The position numbers and the translations under genes were made by a program. The notes beneath the pieces are model-generated. The model saw nothing but the letters and a program-made list of their open reading frames with translations. It was not told the DNA's origin and made no database searches. A DNA stretch of 64,000 nt from Lactiplantibacillus paraplantarum (GTDB taxonomy: Bacteria; Bacillota; Bacilli; Lactobacillales; Lactobacillaceae): contig NZ_CP032744.1 of NCBI RefSeq assembly GCF_003641145.1, forward strand, positions 1,426,001 through 1,490,000. Reading direction: 5' to 3'. This document shows, piece after piece, positions 43,467 through 53,771 of this stretch; the stretch's first letter is position 1; every line of letters begins with the position of its first letter.

Positions 43467-43504
43467 TTGCCGGACCGGTCAAATGACGTGGCCGGCTTTT
43501 TTTA
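43467..43504 (+). terminator. Rho-independent terminator
   Basis: GCCGG pairs with CCGGC around a long loop and ends in seven Ts. Confidence 0.6.
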
Positions 43505-43530
43505 AAGTCTGGTAGAAGGTAGGTTAAATT

Positions 43531-44856
43531 GTGAACGAACAAATTAAGACGGATGCTTTAAATGCAGCGCACCATTTAATGGTGGGTGGCGTTGATACAT
43601 TAGCACTTGCAGAGGCTTATCAGACGCCGTTATATGTTTATGATACTGGCGCGATTCGTGCTGAAATTGCGGCGTTCAAGCAAGTGTTTGAAACGAACCA
43701 CGTGGACTACCAAATTAGCTATGCTAGCAAGGCGTTTGCAACCGTAGCTATGTATCAGTTGATTGCCCAAGAGCATATTCATTGTGATGTGGTTTCCGGT
43801 GGTGAATTATATACGGCCCAACAGGCAGATTTTCCGATGGCTAACGTTTCGTTCCATGGTAATAATAAGTCATTGGCAGAATTAACAATGGCATTAGATG
43901 CCGGTGTTGGCAACATGGTTGTTGATAATTTCGATGAGTTGCAACAATTGATTGCGCTAACTAATCAGCGTCAGCAACTAACGACCATCATGTTGCGGAT
44001 TGCACCGGGCATTTCAGCACACACACACGACTACATCTCAACGGGTCAAGAAGATTCCAAGTTTGGCTTTGATTTGAATAGTGGTCAGGCAGATACGGCC
44101 GTTAAACAAGCGCAAGCCGCGCCGTTTTTGAACTTAGTTGGGATCCATTGTCATATCGGGTCACAAATTTTTGAATTGAACGGCTTTGAGATGATTGTCG
44201 ATAAACTCGTCGGGGTGTTTGCACGTTGGCAACGAGAACTTGATTTTTATCCGCAAATCATGAACGTTGGTGGTGGGTTTGGGGTGAAGTATACGGCAGA
44301 AGATCATCCGTTGCAGCCAACGGATTTTGTGGATGCCATTGTCAAGGAGACGATTGCTCAGACCAAGGCGCATCACGTGCCAATGCTAGAAATTTGGATT
44401 GAACCGGGGCGGTCATTGGTTGCCGCGGCTGGGCTGACACTATACACGATTGGTGACGCTAAGGAAATTCCTGGTATTCGGAAGTACTTAGCAGTTGATG
44501 GTGGTATGGGTGATAATATCCGACCAGCATTATATCAGGCCAAGTATGAAGCAGTCCTAGCTAAAGATCCAACATTACCAGCTGAACAGGTGGCATCAAT
44601 TGCTGGTAAGTACTGTGAATCTGGTGATATGTTGATTTGGAATCAACAGTTGCCGGCAACAAAATCTGGTGATGTGTTGGCCGTTCTTGATACTGGCGCG
44701 TATGGCTACGCGATGGCTAGTAATTATAATCGTAATCCCAGACCGGCCGTCGTCTTTTGCGAACAAGGGCACAGTCAGCTGGTTGTCCAACGCGAAAGCT
44801 ACGCTGATTTAACGCGACTAGATTTACCATTATCAGTGCCAGAAGAAACCAAATAA
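43531..44856 (+). CDS. lysA: Diaminopimelate decarboxylase
   Basis: The protein has 441 residues and makes lysine from meso-diaminopimelate, using PLP. The PLP Lys is K67 in YASKAF; CDVVSGGELYTA, GIHCHIGSQI, NVGGGFGVKY, EPGRSLVA and KYCESGDML are typical. The start is GTG 43531 after AGAAGGTAGG. No other lysine genes are adjacent. Confidence 0.95.
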   Translation: MNEQIKTDALNAAHHLMVGGVDTLALAEAYQTPLYVYDTGAIRAEIAAFKQVFETNHVDYQISYASKAFATVAMYQLIAQEHIHCDVVSGGELYTAQQADFPMANVSFHGNNKSLAELTMALDAGVGNMVVDNFDELQQLIALTNQRQQLTTIMLRIAPGISAHTHDYISTGQEDSKFGFDLNSGQADTAVKQAQAAPFLNLVGIHCHIGSQIFELNGFEMIVDKLVGVFARWQRELDFYPQIMNVGGGFGVKYTAEDHPLQPTDFVDAIVKETIAQTKAHHVPMLEIWIEPGRSLVAAAGLTLYTIGDAKEIPGIRKYLAVDGGMGDNIRPALYQAKYEAVLAKDPTLPAEQVASIAGKYCESGDMLIWNQQLPATKSGDVLAVLDTGAYGYAMASNYNRNPRPAVVFCEQGHSQLVVQRESYADLTRLDLPLSVPEETK

Positions 44857-44871
44857 AATTGTGATGATGAG

Positions 44872-44910
44872 GTGGCATTTCAAGATTGATAGTCTTGAAA
44901 TGCCATTTTG
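44872..44910 (+). terminator. Rho-independent terminator
   Basis: A 14-bp stem TGGCATTTCAAGA/TCTTGAAATGCCA ends in TTTTG after lysA. Confidence 0.85.
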
Positions 44911-45331
44911 CGTCTCTGTAAAATAAAAGCCTCTTTTTATACGTTGCAAACTATTCGGCATGCGAGGTAACTGTGGGCAAGGTTACATGTTAAAATGGGT
45001 CATGCTAGGTGATGAGCCGGGAAATATTGTTAGCAACGGGGCTTACTTAATCTTCGTCACCCGCTTGCGACAGTGTATGTCACATGGTTAGTAATATTTA
45101 ATTGGGCTTACGGCACGTTTAACAATGATGGTAGGTAATGTCGAACTTATTGTCAGCATAAATGGTAGATGTTCCAATCGGGCCTAATTTTTAGTTAAAT
45201 CTGGCTGCTTTACTTGCGTTAACCGTGAAGTTTGTTAAAATTTGATAGTTAAAGTGTTCGACGGTGACGATGGTCAAAAAGATTTCAGTAGCAAGTTAAT
45301 ACTTTAAATAACCGGTGGGGGAGTTGTTAAA
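44911..45331. other. Intergenic stretch, possibly a decayed gene
   Basis: No complete frame has a ribosome binding site. Short coding-like pieces with stops between them (for example around 44989-45090 and 45245-45306) suggest a decayed gene, but no family is recognised. Confidence 0.3.
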
Positions 45332-46249
45332 ATGTTCAAAAAATGGCTAACTTGGCCAGTGTTTTATGAACTGACAGAAATTTATACGGCGCCACTCAAC
45401 ATTATGTGGTTTGTTCTAGGAAGTGCGATTGCGCAGTATCACTTAGGTACGGTGAACTGGCTCAATGTCGCGCTTTGTTTAGTCAGTGTGTTTATTTTTG
45501 ACTTGGCCGTAAACGTTTCCGATAATTATTATGATTATCGGCATGCGCGTGATCGTGAAGGTTATGCGCAAAAGACTAATCCAATCGGACGATTAAAGCT
45601 GCCCGTTGCGGGTGTCGGGCGGTTAGCGTTAAGTTTATACTTAATTTCATTGATTCCTGGTATTTGGTTGGTTTTGCGAACTGGATGGTTAGTGTTGGTG
45701 TTAGGACTGGTTGGCTATACGATCGGTATTTTTTATACCGCGGGGCCTCACCCAATCAACGCGACACCACTATGTGAGACGGTCGTGGCGCTAGCCATTG
45801 CTTTTCTAATTGAATTAACTTGTGTGGTTGTATCAACGTATGGTCAACAGCCGTTGACTTGGTCGATAGTCGGGACAACGTTCTTGCTGTGCCTACCGTT
45901 GACGCTGATCTTTTTTTGCTTGCAGTTGGCTAATAATACGGCTGACCGTGATGAGGATATTTTAAACCATCGTTACACCTTAGCTTATTATCTTGGTAAA
46001 CGTGGTTCGGTGCGCCTGATTCAAGCTTTTTTGGTTATTGGTGGCGTTTGGCCATTAGTGAACGTCTTGCTTGGATTAGCACCAGTAGTGACGATTTGGG
46101 TCGTCTTGTTGCTCCCAATTATGTGGCAAGGTATGCGACCATTTTTTGCCGTTCAAGATAAGCAAAAGACGTTTATTACGACGGTTAAGAGTGCTTCGCT
46201 ATTCTTCATTTTATATCCAGTTCTATTCGTTTTGGGAACGTGGTTGTAA
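45332..46249 (+). CDS. menA: UbiA/MenA-type prenyltransferase
   Basis: The protein has 305 residues with eight to nine membrane helices. The first Asp-rich motif is in NVSDNYYDYRHARDREG (N-x3-D-x3-D), the second in NNTADRDEDILNHRYTL, both typical of MenA, which attaches a polyprenyl chain to dihydroxynaphthoate in menaquinone synthesis. Other UbiA roles cannot be excluded because no men genes are adjacent. GGTGGGGGAG precedes the ATG. Confidence 0.8.
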   Translation: MFKKWLTWPVFYELTEIYTAPLNIMWFVLGSAIAQYHLGTVNWLNVALCLVSVFIFDLAVNVSDNYYDYRHARDREGYAQKTNPIGRLKLPVAGVGRLALSLYLISLIPGIWLVLRTGWLVLVLGLVGYTIGIFYTAGPHPINATPLCETVVALAIAFLIELTCVVVSTYGQQPLTWSIVGTTFLLCLPLTLIFFCLQLANNTADRDEDILNHRYTLAYYLGKRGSVRLIQAFLVIGGVWPLVNVLLGLAPVVTIWVVLLLPIMWQGMRPFFAVQDKQKTFITTVKSASLFFILYPVLFVLGTWL

Positions 46250-46347
46250 CGAATTGGTAAAGCTGACTAAATTTTTGACGCTTATCATGGTTATTTTTAT
46301 GAAAGTGGATTATATTATTACCAGTTTATAAAATAGGGGTAAGCAGG

Positions 46348-47124
46348 ATGGAAGCAGAACAGCGACAGCAGCGGCGTATCGCATTTTATCACTTGATTAT
46401 CACGTTATTGACGCTCTGGTCGGCAGTCAATGTGGTCTTATTATCATTTCATATTGGCGATTGGCACGTTGAGACGCGTATCAGTAACGGTTTATTAGTT
46501 GTATTTGCCGTTGACTATTTTGTACGATTAGGTCGTTCACGTGATCGCAAGACTTTTTTAATTCATTCAGCATTTGACTTAATGGGTATTATTCCCATGC
46601 ACCCAGTATTTGCGTTGTTCCGACTAGGACGGTTAGCGCGAATGGTGCAGTACCATCATTTGTTTTGGAAATTGGGGTTAGATGGTAAGTGGTCCCATGA
46701 TTTTCACCGCTTTATTTACAGTACGGGCTTTATTTACCTATTTTCAATCAGTATTGCGATTATTGTTTTAAGTGCCTTACTCTTTTCTGTTTTCGAGCAT
46801 CAGAGTTTATCAGATTCCTTATGGTGGGCCATTACAACGGCGACGACCGTCGGATATGGCGATGATACTCCGCATACGGCGGTTGGAAAGGTGATTGCCG
46901 TTGGGCTGATGTTCGGTGGAATCGGCTTTATTGGTTTATTAACAAGTACGATCACTGACTTCTTCACTAATCAGGCTAGTCCCAACATGCCAGCTGAAGC
47001 GTCCCATGACGAAGACGAGTTACGACAATTGTTAGTCAAAATTGACACTTTGACGACCAAGGTCGACCATTTACAAAATCAGGTTAAACGGTTAGAAAAA
47101 TCAGGTTATCGAAAAAAACATTGA
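46348..47124 (+). CDS. Voltage-gated-type potassium channel
   Basis: The protein has 258 residues. The selectivity filter is TVGYGD (residues 167-172), between two helices. Upstream helices (about 12-35, 48-60, 72-80) and an arginine-containing segment (FRLGRLARMV) resemble a voltage-sensor module. The C-terminus (about 220-258) is a coiled coil. AGGGGTAAG precedes the ATG. Confidence 0.9.
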   Translation: MEAEQRQQRRIAFYHLIITLLTLWSAVNVVLLSFHIGDWHVETRISNGLLVVFAVDYFVRLGRSRDRKTFLIHSAFDLMGIIPMHPVFALFRLGRLARMVQYHHLFWKLGLDGKWSHDFHRFIYSTGFIYLFSISIAIIVLSALLFSVFEHQSLSDSLWWAITTATTVGYGDDTPHTAVGKVIAVGLMFGGIGFIGLLTSTITDFFTNQASPNMPAEASHDEDELRQLLVKIDTLTTKVDHLQNQVKRLEKSGYRKKH

Positions 47125-47219
47125 AGATTTGGGTCGTTGTGTTGCCATTTATGGTGCCGCAACGGCCCGTTTTGCTGTGCTATAATAACGTTAATAAATT
47201 CGAAACGGCGGTGGTTGAG

Positions 47220-47519
47220 ATGGGACAAGCAGTAACCTGGTGGGTGTGGTTACCGGCACCGGTTGTGACTCGTCAATCAACATTCAAAATTCATGCCGGC
47301 GATTTGCAACTTCATCCTGTACCGTTGCAAGCAGCTCAGTGGTATCGATTTGATCGGTCGCGACCAGGACGTGTGTGCGCCATGCCGATACCATCAGACC
47401 AGCATGCGGCTTTTATTTACTTAGCAGCCCAAGCAATTGGTAATGGACAAGTTGGCGTATTACCAGCACCCGAACGGCCAATAATGACGCGGGCAACGAT
47501 GATTTCTTTTACCCGGTAA
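47220..47519 (+). CDS. Hypothetical protein, 99 residues
   Basis: From ATG 47220 (GGTGG five bases before) it encodes a soluble protein rich in Trp, Pro and Arg (WWVWLPAPVVTRQ, WYRFDRSRPGRV). The frame also extends upstream to 47121, overlapping the channel gene, but that part looks like non-coding leader. No family is recognised. It is followed by a disrupted small membrane gene. Confidence 0.5.
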   Translation: MGQAVTWWVWLPAPVVTRQSTFKIHAGDLQLHPVPLQAAQWYRFDRSRPGRVCAMPIPSDQHAAFIYLAAQAIGNGQVGVLPAPERPIMTRATMISFTR

Positions 47520-47627
47520 AGGAATTTTGTGAATGAACCCTTAAGCTTGGTCCGGTGAGGTAAACTCACTATATTAAAGTTATCAGATCGTTGTGGTCAA
47601 ATTAATGGGGTGGGAGGTGACGTCGTG

Positions 47628-47883
47628 ATGAAAACACGGTACCAGTTATTATTCAGTGGTTATGGTGGATTTGGAAAGGCAAGGTGGTATCTGTTGATGA
47701 TGGTCATCACTAGTTTGAGCGGATGGTTGGCTGGCCAGCAGCTAGCACTTGACTACGATATCCGGCCACCATGGTTGGTCAGAACGTGAACTCAACCAAG
47801 CAAGTGCCCAGTTGTTGTTGGCGACGACCATTGTTGGCATAATTTGTTGGGGACTAGCGCGGTATTTGAAGTCACGGGCCTAA
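47628..47883 (+). pseudogene. Frameshifted small two-helix membrane protein
   Basis: ATG 47628 after GGGAGGTG starts a 53-codon frame (MKTRYQLLFSGYGG, membrane helix LLMMVITSLSGWLAG) that stops at TGA 47787-47789. Immediately after, the +1 frame continues with a matching second helix (ELNQASAQLLLATTIVGIIC...) and ends at TAA 47881-47883 with KSRA. The two halves look like one small membrane gene split by a frameshift near 47780. No family is recognised. Confidence 0.6.
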
Positions 47884-47897
47884 AGTGGATTAAAGCG

Positions 47898-47946
47898 TAA
47901 CGATTGTCACCTGATTCCTGAATTGGAATGAGGACAGTCGTTTTTT
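47898..47946 (+). terminator. Rho-independent terminator
   Basis: An imperfect stem ACGATTGTC...GACAGTCGT ends in six Ts. Confidence 0.7.
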
Positions 47947-48141
47947 GTGTGTCCTGATTGTCAGTCAATAAGTGCGGCGTTAATTAATCTTTCTCTTATT
48001 AATTAAAAATATAATTGGCTTAAAAAGTGCAGATTAGCGGGATAAAGTGGGTATTGTTAACTTTTTAATCTGAAAAATAGGCTTGCATATAAATTAAAAT
48101 ATGATTAAAATTAATTTTATTAAATTAATGGAGGCCTGTGA

Positions 48142-49492
48142 ATGATTAGTCATAACCATCGTTTAGATCAACAACTCATTGAACGTGAAGATCATTATTT
48201 AGCGACTGCTGCACGAATTAATTACTATGATTTAGTTATCGACCACGCCCACGGGGCACTGCTCACCGATGTCGATGGTAACCAGTATATTGATTTGTTG
48301 GCTAGTGCTTCAGCCATTAACGTGGGGCATACCCATCCGCGGGTTGTTCATGCGATTCAGGATCAGGCTACCAAATTGATCCATTATACGCCGGCTTACT
48401 TCCATCACCAGCCAGAGCAACAATTGGCCGAACGATTGGCAAAGTCAGCGCCCGGCACAGACAACGAAGTAATTTTTGGCAATTCTGGTTCGGATGCCAA
48501 TGACGCGATTATCAAATTTGCGCGAGCCTATACTAATCGCCAATACATAGTGGCTTATACGGATGCTTATCACGGCTCAACGTATGGTTCAATGTCGTTA
48601 TCAGGTGTGAGCTTAAACATGGTACGCAAGATGGGACCGTTGCTACCTGGCGTGGTACACGTGCCATATCCGGATTGTTACCGGACGTTACCTCATGAGA
48701 CGGAACATCAATTAGCACAACGCTATTTTGAAGCGTTCAAGGCACCATTTGAATCCTACTTGCCGGCTGAAGAAACAGCATGTGTCATTATTGAACCGAT
48801 TCAAGGTGATGGTGGAATTCGTAAGGCCCCGGCTGAATATGTCCAACTAGTCTACGATTTTTGTCAACAACATGGTATTTTATTCGCGGTCGATGAAGTC
48901 AATCAAGGCATGGGCCGGACCGGTAAATTGTGGAGTATTCAAAATTTTCCGGGTATTCGACCAGACTTGATGTCAGTCGGCAAGTCGCTTGCTTCCGGAC
49001 TGCCACTTAGTGCGGTGATTGGCCGCCGTGACGTGATGGAAAGTTTAGGGGCCCCGGCGCATGTCTTCACTACGGCCGCCAATCCGATCTGCTGTGCGGC
49101 AGCCTTAGCGACGCTAGACGGTCTTAGCCGATGAGCAGTTAGTCACACGTTCGGCCAATTATGGGCGCTATGCGCAAGAGCAGTTTTTACAGCTTCAGCA
49201 CCGCCATCCTAAAATTGGCCAGGTGCGGATGTACGGACTAAACGGCGGGATCGAATTAGTGACGGATCCGCAGACCAAACAACCAGATCCTGAGTTTGCA
49301 AGTGATGTCATCTACGCAGCTTTTGAACGCGGTGTCGTGATGATAACGCTTAAAGGAAATATTTTACGGTTTCAACCACCACTAGTGATTACGAAAACGC
49401 AGTTAGACACCGCGTTAACGGTGTTAGATGAGGCACTGACTGCCGCAGAACAGGGGCTAGTTAAACGGCCGCAAGGTAAGATCGGCTGGTAA
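48142..49492 (+). pseudogene. Class-III aminotransferase disrupted by a single-base insertion
   Basis: The first frame (48142-49134) has the family core: LDVDGNQYIDLLAS-like LTDVDGNQYIDLLAS, NSGSDANDAIIKFAR, DEVNQGMGRTGKLW and the PLP lysine in SVGKSLASGLPLSAV. It ends at TGA 49132-49134 inside TLDGLSR. The next frame (phase 2) continues LADEQLVTRSANYGRY and runs to 49492 with VVMITLKGNILRFQPPLVIT, the normal C-terminal end. An extra G at about 49120-49121 (GACGGTC for GACGTC) explains the break. As read, the enzyme lacks its last 120 residues. GGAGGCC precedes the ATG. An intact amino acid permease follows. Confidence 0.85.
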
Positions 49493-49508
49493 AACGAGGA
49501 GGATTTTG

Positions 49509-51008
49509 ATGCAACGGTTATTAAAACGATTAACTTTAAAAGAAGATCCGAGTATTTATGAAGACAAGGATTCACACTTAGCCCGGGTATTAACGGTCAA
49601 GGACTTTTTAGCCTTAGGTGTGGGGACGATTGTTTCAACGTCAATTTTTACATTGCCGGGAGTGGTAGCGGCGAACCATGCTGGCCCTGCGGTGGTCTTT
49701 TCGTTCATCGTGGCGGCGATCGTTGCCGGGTTAGTTGCGTTTGCGTACGCTGAAATGGCGGCCGCAATGCCGTTTGCTGGTTCGGCTTATTCGTGGATCA
49801 ACGTCATGTTCGGTGAGTTTTTTGGTTGGATTGCCGGGTGGGCACTACTTGCAGAGTATTTCATTGCGCTAGCGTTCGTTGGCTCCGGATTATCTGCTAA
49901 TTTACGTGGACTGCTATCACCATTGGGACTGACGCTTCCTAAGGCTTTATCAAATACGTTTGGGACCAACGGTGGTGTGGTCGACTTGATTGCCGTACTC
50001 GTAATTGCCCTAGTTTCGTTGCTGCTTTCACGAGGAATCAGTAAGGCTTCGCGGGTCGAAAACATTTTGGTTGTACTTAAAGTGTTAGCGGTACTGACAT
50101 TTATCGTGGTTGGCGCAACGGCGATTCACTTACAAAATTACGTGCCATTTATTCCGAAGTACCATCTGAATGCGGATGGGAGTGCTTTTGGGGGCTGGCA
50201 AGGAATTTATGCCGGGGTGTCAATGATTTTCTTAGCCTATATTGGCTTTGATTCGATTGCGGCGAACTCCGCAGAAGCTAAGAATCCTGGTAAAACGATG
50301 CCACGAGGAATTTTGGGCTCATTAGTGATTGCGGTGATCCTCTTTGTGGCTGTCGCCCTTGTCTTAGTTGGGATGTTTAAATATTCAGCATATGCGAATA
50401 ACGCCGAACCAGTCGGCTGGGCCTTGCGACAAGCTGGACATCCGATTGTTGCCAGTGTTATTCAAGCGATTGCCGTACTGGGGATGTTCACTGCCCTGAT
50501 TGGTATGACGTTAGCGGGTTCACGGTTAATTTACTCCTTTGGGCGTGATGGCATGCTGCCGAAGTGGCTTGGTAAGTTGCATCATAATCAGCCGAATAAT
50601 GCCTTACTCGTATTGACGATCGTCGCGATTATCATTGGTGCTTTCTGTCCGTTTGCCTTCCTAGCACAACTGATCTCAGCCGGAACGTTGATTGCTTTCA
50701 TGTTTGTCTCGTTGGGCATTTACGCTTTGCGGCGTCGAGAAGGTGTGGACATCGCAGTACCAGCTTTTAAAATGCCATTTTATCCAGTTTTGCCAGCTAT
50801 CGCTTTTCTCGGTGCTTTGTTCGTTTTCATGGGGTTGGATATTCAAGCTAAATTATATGCAGGAGTGTGGTTCCTGGTTGGTTTAGTCATCTACTTTAGT
50901 TATGGCATGCGCCATTCGTATTTAGCTGAAAAACGACAATCAGATACGGCCACTAACTTACAATCACCGTCTAAGACGGTTAATTCGGCCACTGAAGAAC
51001 GTGACTGA
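49509..51008 (+). CDS. Amino acid permease, APC family
   Basis: The protein has 499 residues with 12 hydrophobic helices. The first helix region LALGVGTIVSTSIFTLPG holds the G-x-G/I-x-G-like APC motif; IFLAYIGFDSIAANSAEAKNPGKTMPRGI is the conserved middle string. The charged C-terminus is typical. GAGGAGGA before ATG 49509 sets the start. It follows the broken aminotransferase with 16 bases between, so both probably formed one amino acid uptake/catabolism unit. Substrate unknown. Confidence 0.9.
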   Translation: MQRLLKRLTLKEDPSIYEDKDSHLARVLTVKDFLALGVGTIVSTSIFTLPGVVAANHAGPAVVFSFIVAAIVAGLVAFAYAEMAAAMPFAGSAYSWINVMFGEFFGWIAGWALLAEYFIALAFVGSGLSANLRGLLSPLGLTLPKALSNTFGTNGGVVDLIAVLVIALVSLLLSRGISKASRVENILVVLKVLAVLTFIVVGATAIHLQNYVPFIPKYHLNADGSAFGGWQGIYAGVSMIFLAYIGFDSIAANSAEAKNPGKTMPRGILGSLVIAVILFVAVALVLVGMFKYSAYANNAEPVGWALRQAGHPIVASVIQAIAVLGMFTALIGMTLAGSRLIYSFGRDGMLPKWLGKLHHNQPNNALLVLTIVAIIIGAFCPFAFLAQLISAGTLIAFMFVSLGIYALRRREGVDIAVPAFKMPFYPVLPAIAFLGALFVFMGLDIQAKLYAGVWFLVGLVIYFSYGMRHSYLAEKRQSDTATNLQSPSKTVNSATEERD

Positions 51009-51069
51009 TTACAAGGATACAATCATCAAAATAAAGTAATCAGCTTAACACAATATTGCTAAGTCTAAA

Positions 51070-51118
51070 TAAATCGGCACTTCCAGATGTAAGCTTGTTC
51101 TGGAGGTGCCGATTTTTA
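51070..51118 (+). terminator. Rho-independent terminator
   Basis: AAATCGGCAC-TCCAGA pairs with TCTGGA-GTGCCGATTT and ends in Ts. Confidence 0.85.
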
Positions 51119-51270
51119 TTGTTAATCAATATGATTAGCCACTAATTAAAAATGCGGGGTTAACTACGTATTATAGAGTAGTCGATAGCAGTACTTGCGG
51201 TCTGATGAATTAATGGCCCAACTAAAGGCCCAACTGACGTGTCTCAAATGATTGCTGGCGATAATGTTCT

Positions 51271-52080
51271 TTATTCCGCAATGTTAAAATAATCGTTCAG
51301 GTATCGGGCCACCCCATTTTGATCGTTATCATAAGCAGTTATATCATCGGCCGTGGCTTTGATTTTATCAGTACCATTAGTCATCGCTACGCCCAACCCC
51401 GCGTATGCCAACATTTCGAGGTCGTTATGTTCGTCACCAAAGGCAATCACATTACGGCGCGGAATTTGAAAATGATGTGCTAAGTAGGCGACGCCCTTAG
51501 CTTTGTGGACCCCTTTGGAGGTGATTTCTAAAATCGCGTTCGGGCCGCCCCAAACACCAACGTCGACTTGGTCACCAAAGCGTTCAGTGATCCAGTCAAT
51601 GATGGCTGCCCGTCGATCGAGTTGCACTAACAAGACTAAGGAATTCGGGTTACGGGTCAACGTGTTCGGCGTCAAGCGGGGACTATCAGCAATTTCTGGG
51701 AAAAACTTACCCGCAATCAAGTCTTGACCGGCCGTCATCGTGCTTGTTTTATTTTCGGCAATGATCTCGTTGATGCCCAACTGTTCACGATATTTAACGA
51801 GTGCTAAGACGATGGCCTTGTTAATGGTGAATTGGTATTCGGAGGACCACGTTTGGTGTGGCAGGTGTCCTAATGAGCCATTAAAGTTGATCATCGGGCT
51901 CTTAAGATGCAGCTGATCGTAAATCGCCTGTGAACCCTGATATGAGCGTCCGGTAATAATACTGACAATGTGACCCGCTGCTTGTAATCGTTGCATCGTT
52001 TGGATCGTCGCTGAATTGAGTTGGGATTCAGCATTCAAAGTGGTTCCATCTAAGTCTAACGCAATTAGTTTTCTTTCCAT
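51271..52080 (-). CDS. HAD-superfamily phosphatase, Cof type
   Basis: The protein has 269 residues. The catalytic Asp pair D9 and D11 is in ALDLDGTTL; the Thr of motif II is in SIITGRSYQ; the metal-site motif is AFGDEHNDLEML. It dephosphorylates sugar or cofactor phosphates; substrate unknown. The start is uncertain: GGGAGA is 12 bases before ATG 52080, and TTG 52086 or 52089 are possible starts nearer to it. Confidence 0.85.
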   Translation of the reverse strand: MERKLIALDLDGTTLNAESQLNSATIQTMQRLQAAGHIVSIITGRSYQGSQAIYDQLHLKSPMINFNGSLGHLPHQTWSSEYQFTINKAIVLALVKYREQLGINEIIAENKTSTMTAGQDLIAGKFFPEIADSPRLTPNTLTRNPNSLVLLVQLDRRAAIIDWITERFGDQVDVGVWGGPNAILEITSKGVHKAKGVAYLAHHFQIPRRNVIAFGDEHNDLEMLAYAGLGVAMTNGTDKIKATADDITAYDNDQNGVARYLNDYFNIAE

Positions 52081-52227
52081 ATTCAACAAACATCTCCCAT
52101 ATTTCTGGCAGTTAATCAGTTAAATTTAGCATAAATCCTGCCTAATTGCGAATCTTTGCTACCTTACAGTCGGGCCGAAATGTGGTAATCTAATTGAGGA
52201 TGCTTTTTAATTGAGGAGGAAATTTGG

Positions 52228-53595
52228 GTGCAATTACCAGCAGAATTTATTCAAAAATATCAACGACTACTAGGCGATCAAGCGCCCGCTTTTTTAGCAG
52301 CGTTCGATGGGCCAGTTGAAAAGGGCTTTCGGGTTAATCCGAACAAGACTGTGACGGCCACGATGCGCGCCAAGATGGCAGCACCCGTTCCGTATAGTCC
52401 GATTGGCTATTATGGCAAGGTGAACGGCAATGCGCTTGAGCACTTAGCTGGTGCCGTCTACAGTCAAGAACCAAGTGCCATGACCGTTGGCGAGTTTGCA
52501 AAACCAGAACCTGGTGAACGGGTATTAGACCTATGTGCGGCACCGGGTGGTAAAACGACACATCTGTTAAGCTATCTGCATCAGACCGGTCTACTCGTGA
52601 CTAATGAGATCAATCGGCAACGAGTGACGGCCCTTGGTGATAATGTGGAACGCTATGGCGCCCGCAATACCGTTATTACCAACGAAACGCCCGCGGCACT
52701 GGCTAAAGAATTACCCGGATTTTTTGACCGGATTTTAGTCGATGCGCCGTGTTCGGGTGAAGGTATGTTTCGCAAGGATCATGACGCAGTTCAGTATTGG
52801 ACGCCCGACTACCCAGCGGCGTGTGCTGAACGCCAACGGCAGATTTTGACGGAAGCGGTCAAGATGTTGCGTCCGGGCGGGCATCTGATCTATTCGACCT
52901 GTACTTTTGCGCCGGAAGAAGACGAACAAATGATGGCGTGGTTACTAACAACCTATCCCGAGTTTGAGTTGGAACCACTGGCAAAGACGGCTGGAATGGT
53001 TGACGCGAAGCCGGAGTGGGCAGATGGCAATCTTGAGTTGGCTAAGGCAGCCCGGTTATTTCCACACTTGATGCGTGGTGAGGGCCATTTTATTGCCAAA
53101 TTGGTCTATCATGGTACAACGGAAGTTAAGGATAAAAAGATGGTCCGAGAAGAGTTAAGCGCCACGCAACGGCAATTATGGACGGACTTTTTACAAAAAC
53201 AAGCAACGACTAGTTTGCCAGCGCTCGTATTGCAGGCGCATGGTGATCAGTTATATGGGGTACCAGCCATGATGCCGGTGACACGGAAGCTTAAGATTTT
53301 CCGTCCGGGCATTTTATTAGGAACTTTTAAAAAGAAACGGTTTGAACCGAGCTATGCGTTAGCCTTAGCGAGTGATGATTTGCTGTTACCTAAAGTTGAA
53401 ATAACGCGTGAACAGTGGGCGTTATATGTTCATGGTGAGACGTTTGAGCTGGCAAGTGCGCCTGTAGCTGGCTTTCACGTTTTAACTTGTGAGGGACTAC
53501 CAGTTGGTTTTGGAAAGGTTGTCGCTAAGACGGTCAAAAATTTCTTTCCTAAGGGATTGCGATTCTTGGCAACTCCAGAAAATACGATGCTATAA
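52228..53595 (+). CDS. rRNA cytosine-C5 methyltransferase, RsmF-like
   Basis: The protein has 455 residues. The SAM site is LDLCAAPGGKTTHLL; the two catalytic Cys are in VDAPCSGEGMFRKD and STCTFAPEEDE, as in the NOL1/NOP2/Sun enzymes. The extra C-terminal domain (about 300-455) fits RsmF/YebU rather than RsmB. It methylates 16S rRNA in E. coli relatives; the exact site here is not shown. The start is GTG 52228 after GAGGAGG. Confidence 0.9.
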   Translation: MQLPAEFIQKYQRLLGDQAPAFLAAFDGPVEKGFRVNPNKTVTATMRAKMAAPVPYSPIGYYGKVNGNALEHLAGAVYSQEPSAMTVGEFAKPEPGERVLDLCAAPGGKTTHLLSYLHQTGLLVTNEINRQRVTALGDNVERYGARNTVITNETPAALAKELPGFFDRILVDAPCSGEGMFRKDHDAVQYWTPDYPAACAERQRQILTEAVKMLRPGGHLIYSTCTFAPEEDEQMMAWLLTTYPEFELEPLAKTAGMVDAKPEWADGNLELAKAARLFPHLMRGEGHFIAKLVYHGTTEVKDKKMVREELSATQRQLWTDFLQKQATTSLPALVLQAHGDQLYGVPAMMPVTRKLKIFRPGILLGTFKKKRFEPSYALALASDDLLLPKVEITREQWALYVHGETFELASAPVAGFHVLTCEGLPVGFGKVVAKTVKNFFPKGLRFLATPENTML

Positions 53596-53771
53596 ATACG
53601 ACGTTGTATCAGGTAATGACTAAATGGCTAACAAGCGGGCGGTTGCGCCAAATCTAATCAGTTGAAGAGCAACAGTCGTCGTAACAAGATCGATCCATGA
53701 TAAAATAGTGGCACGATGAGTCCCTGATGGTAACGAATTGACTCAATCAATTGTGATATTGGAGGAAGATT

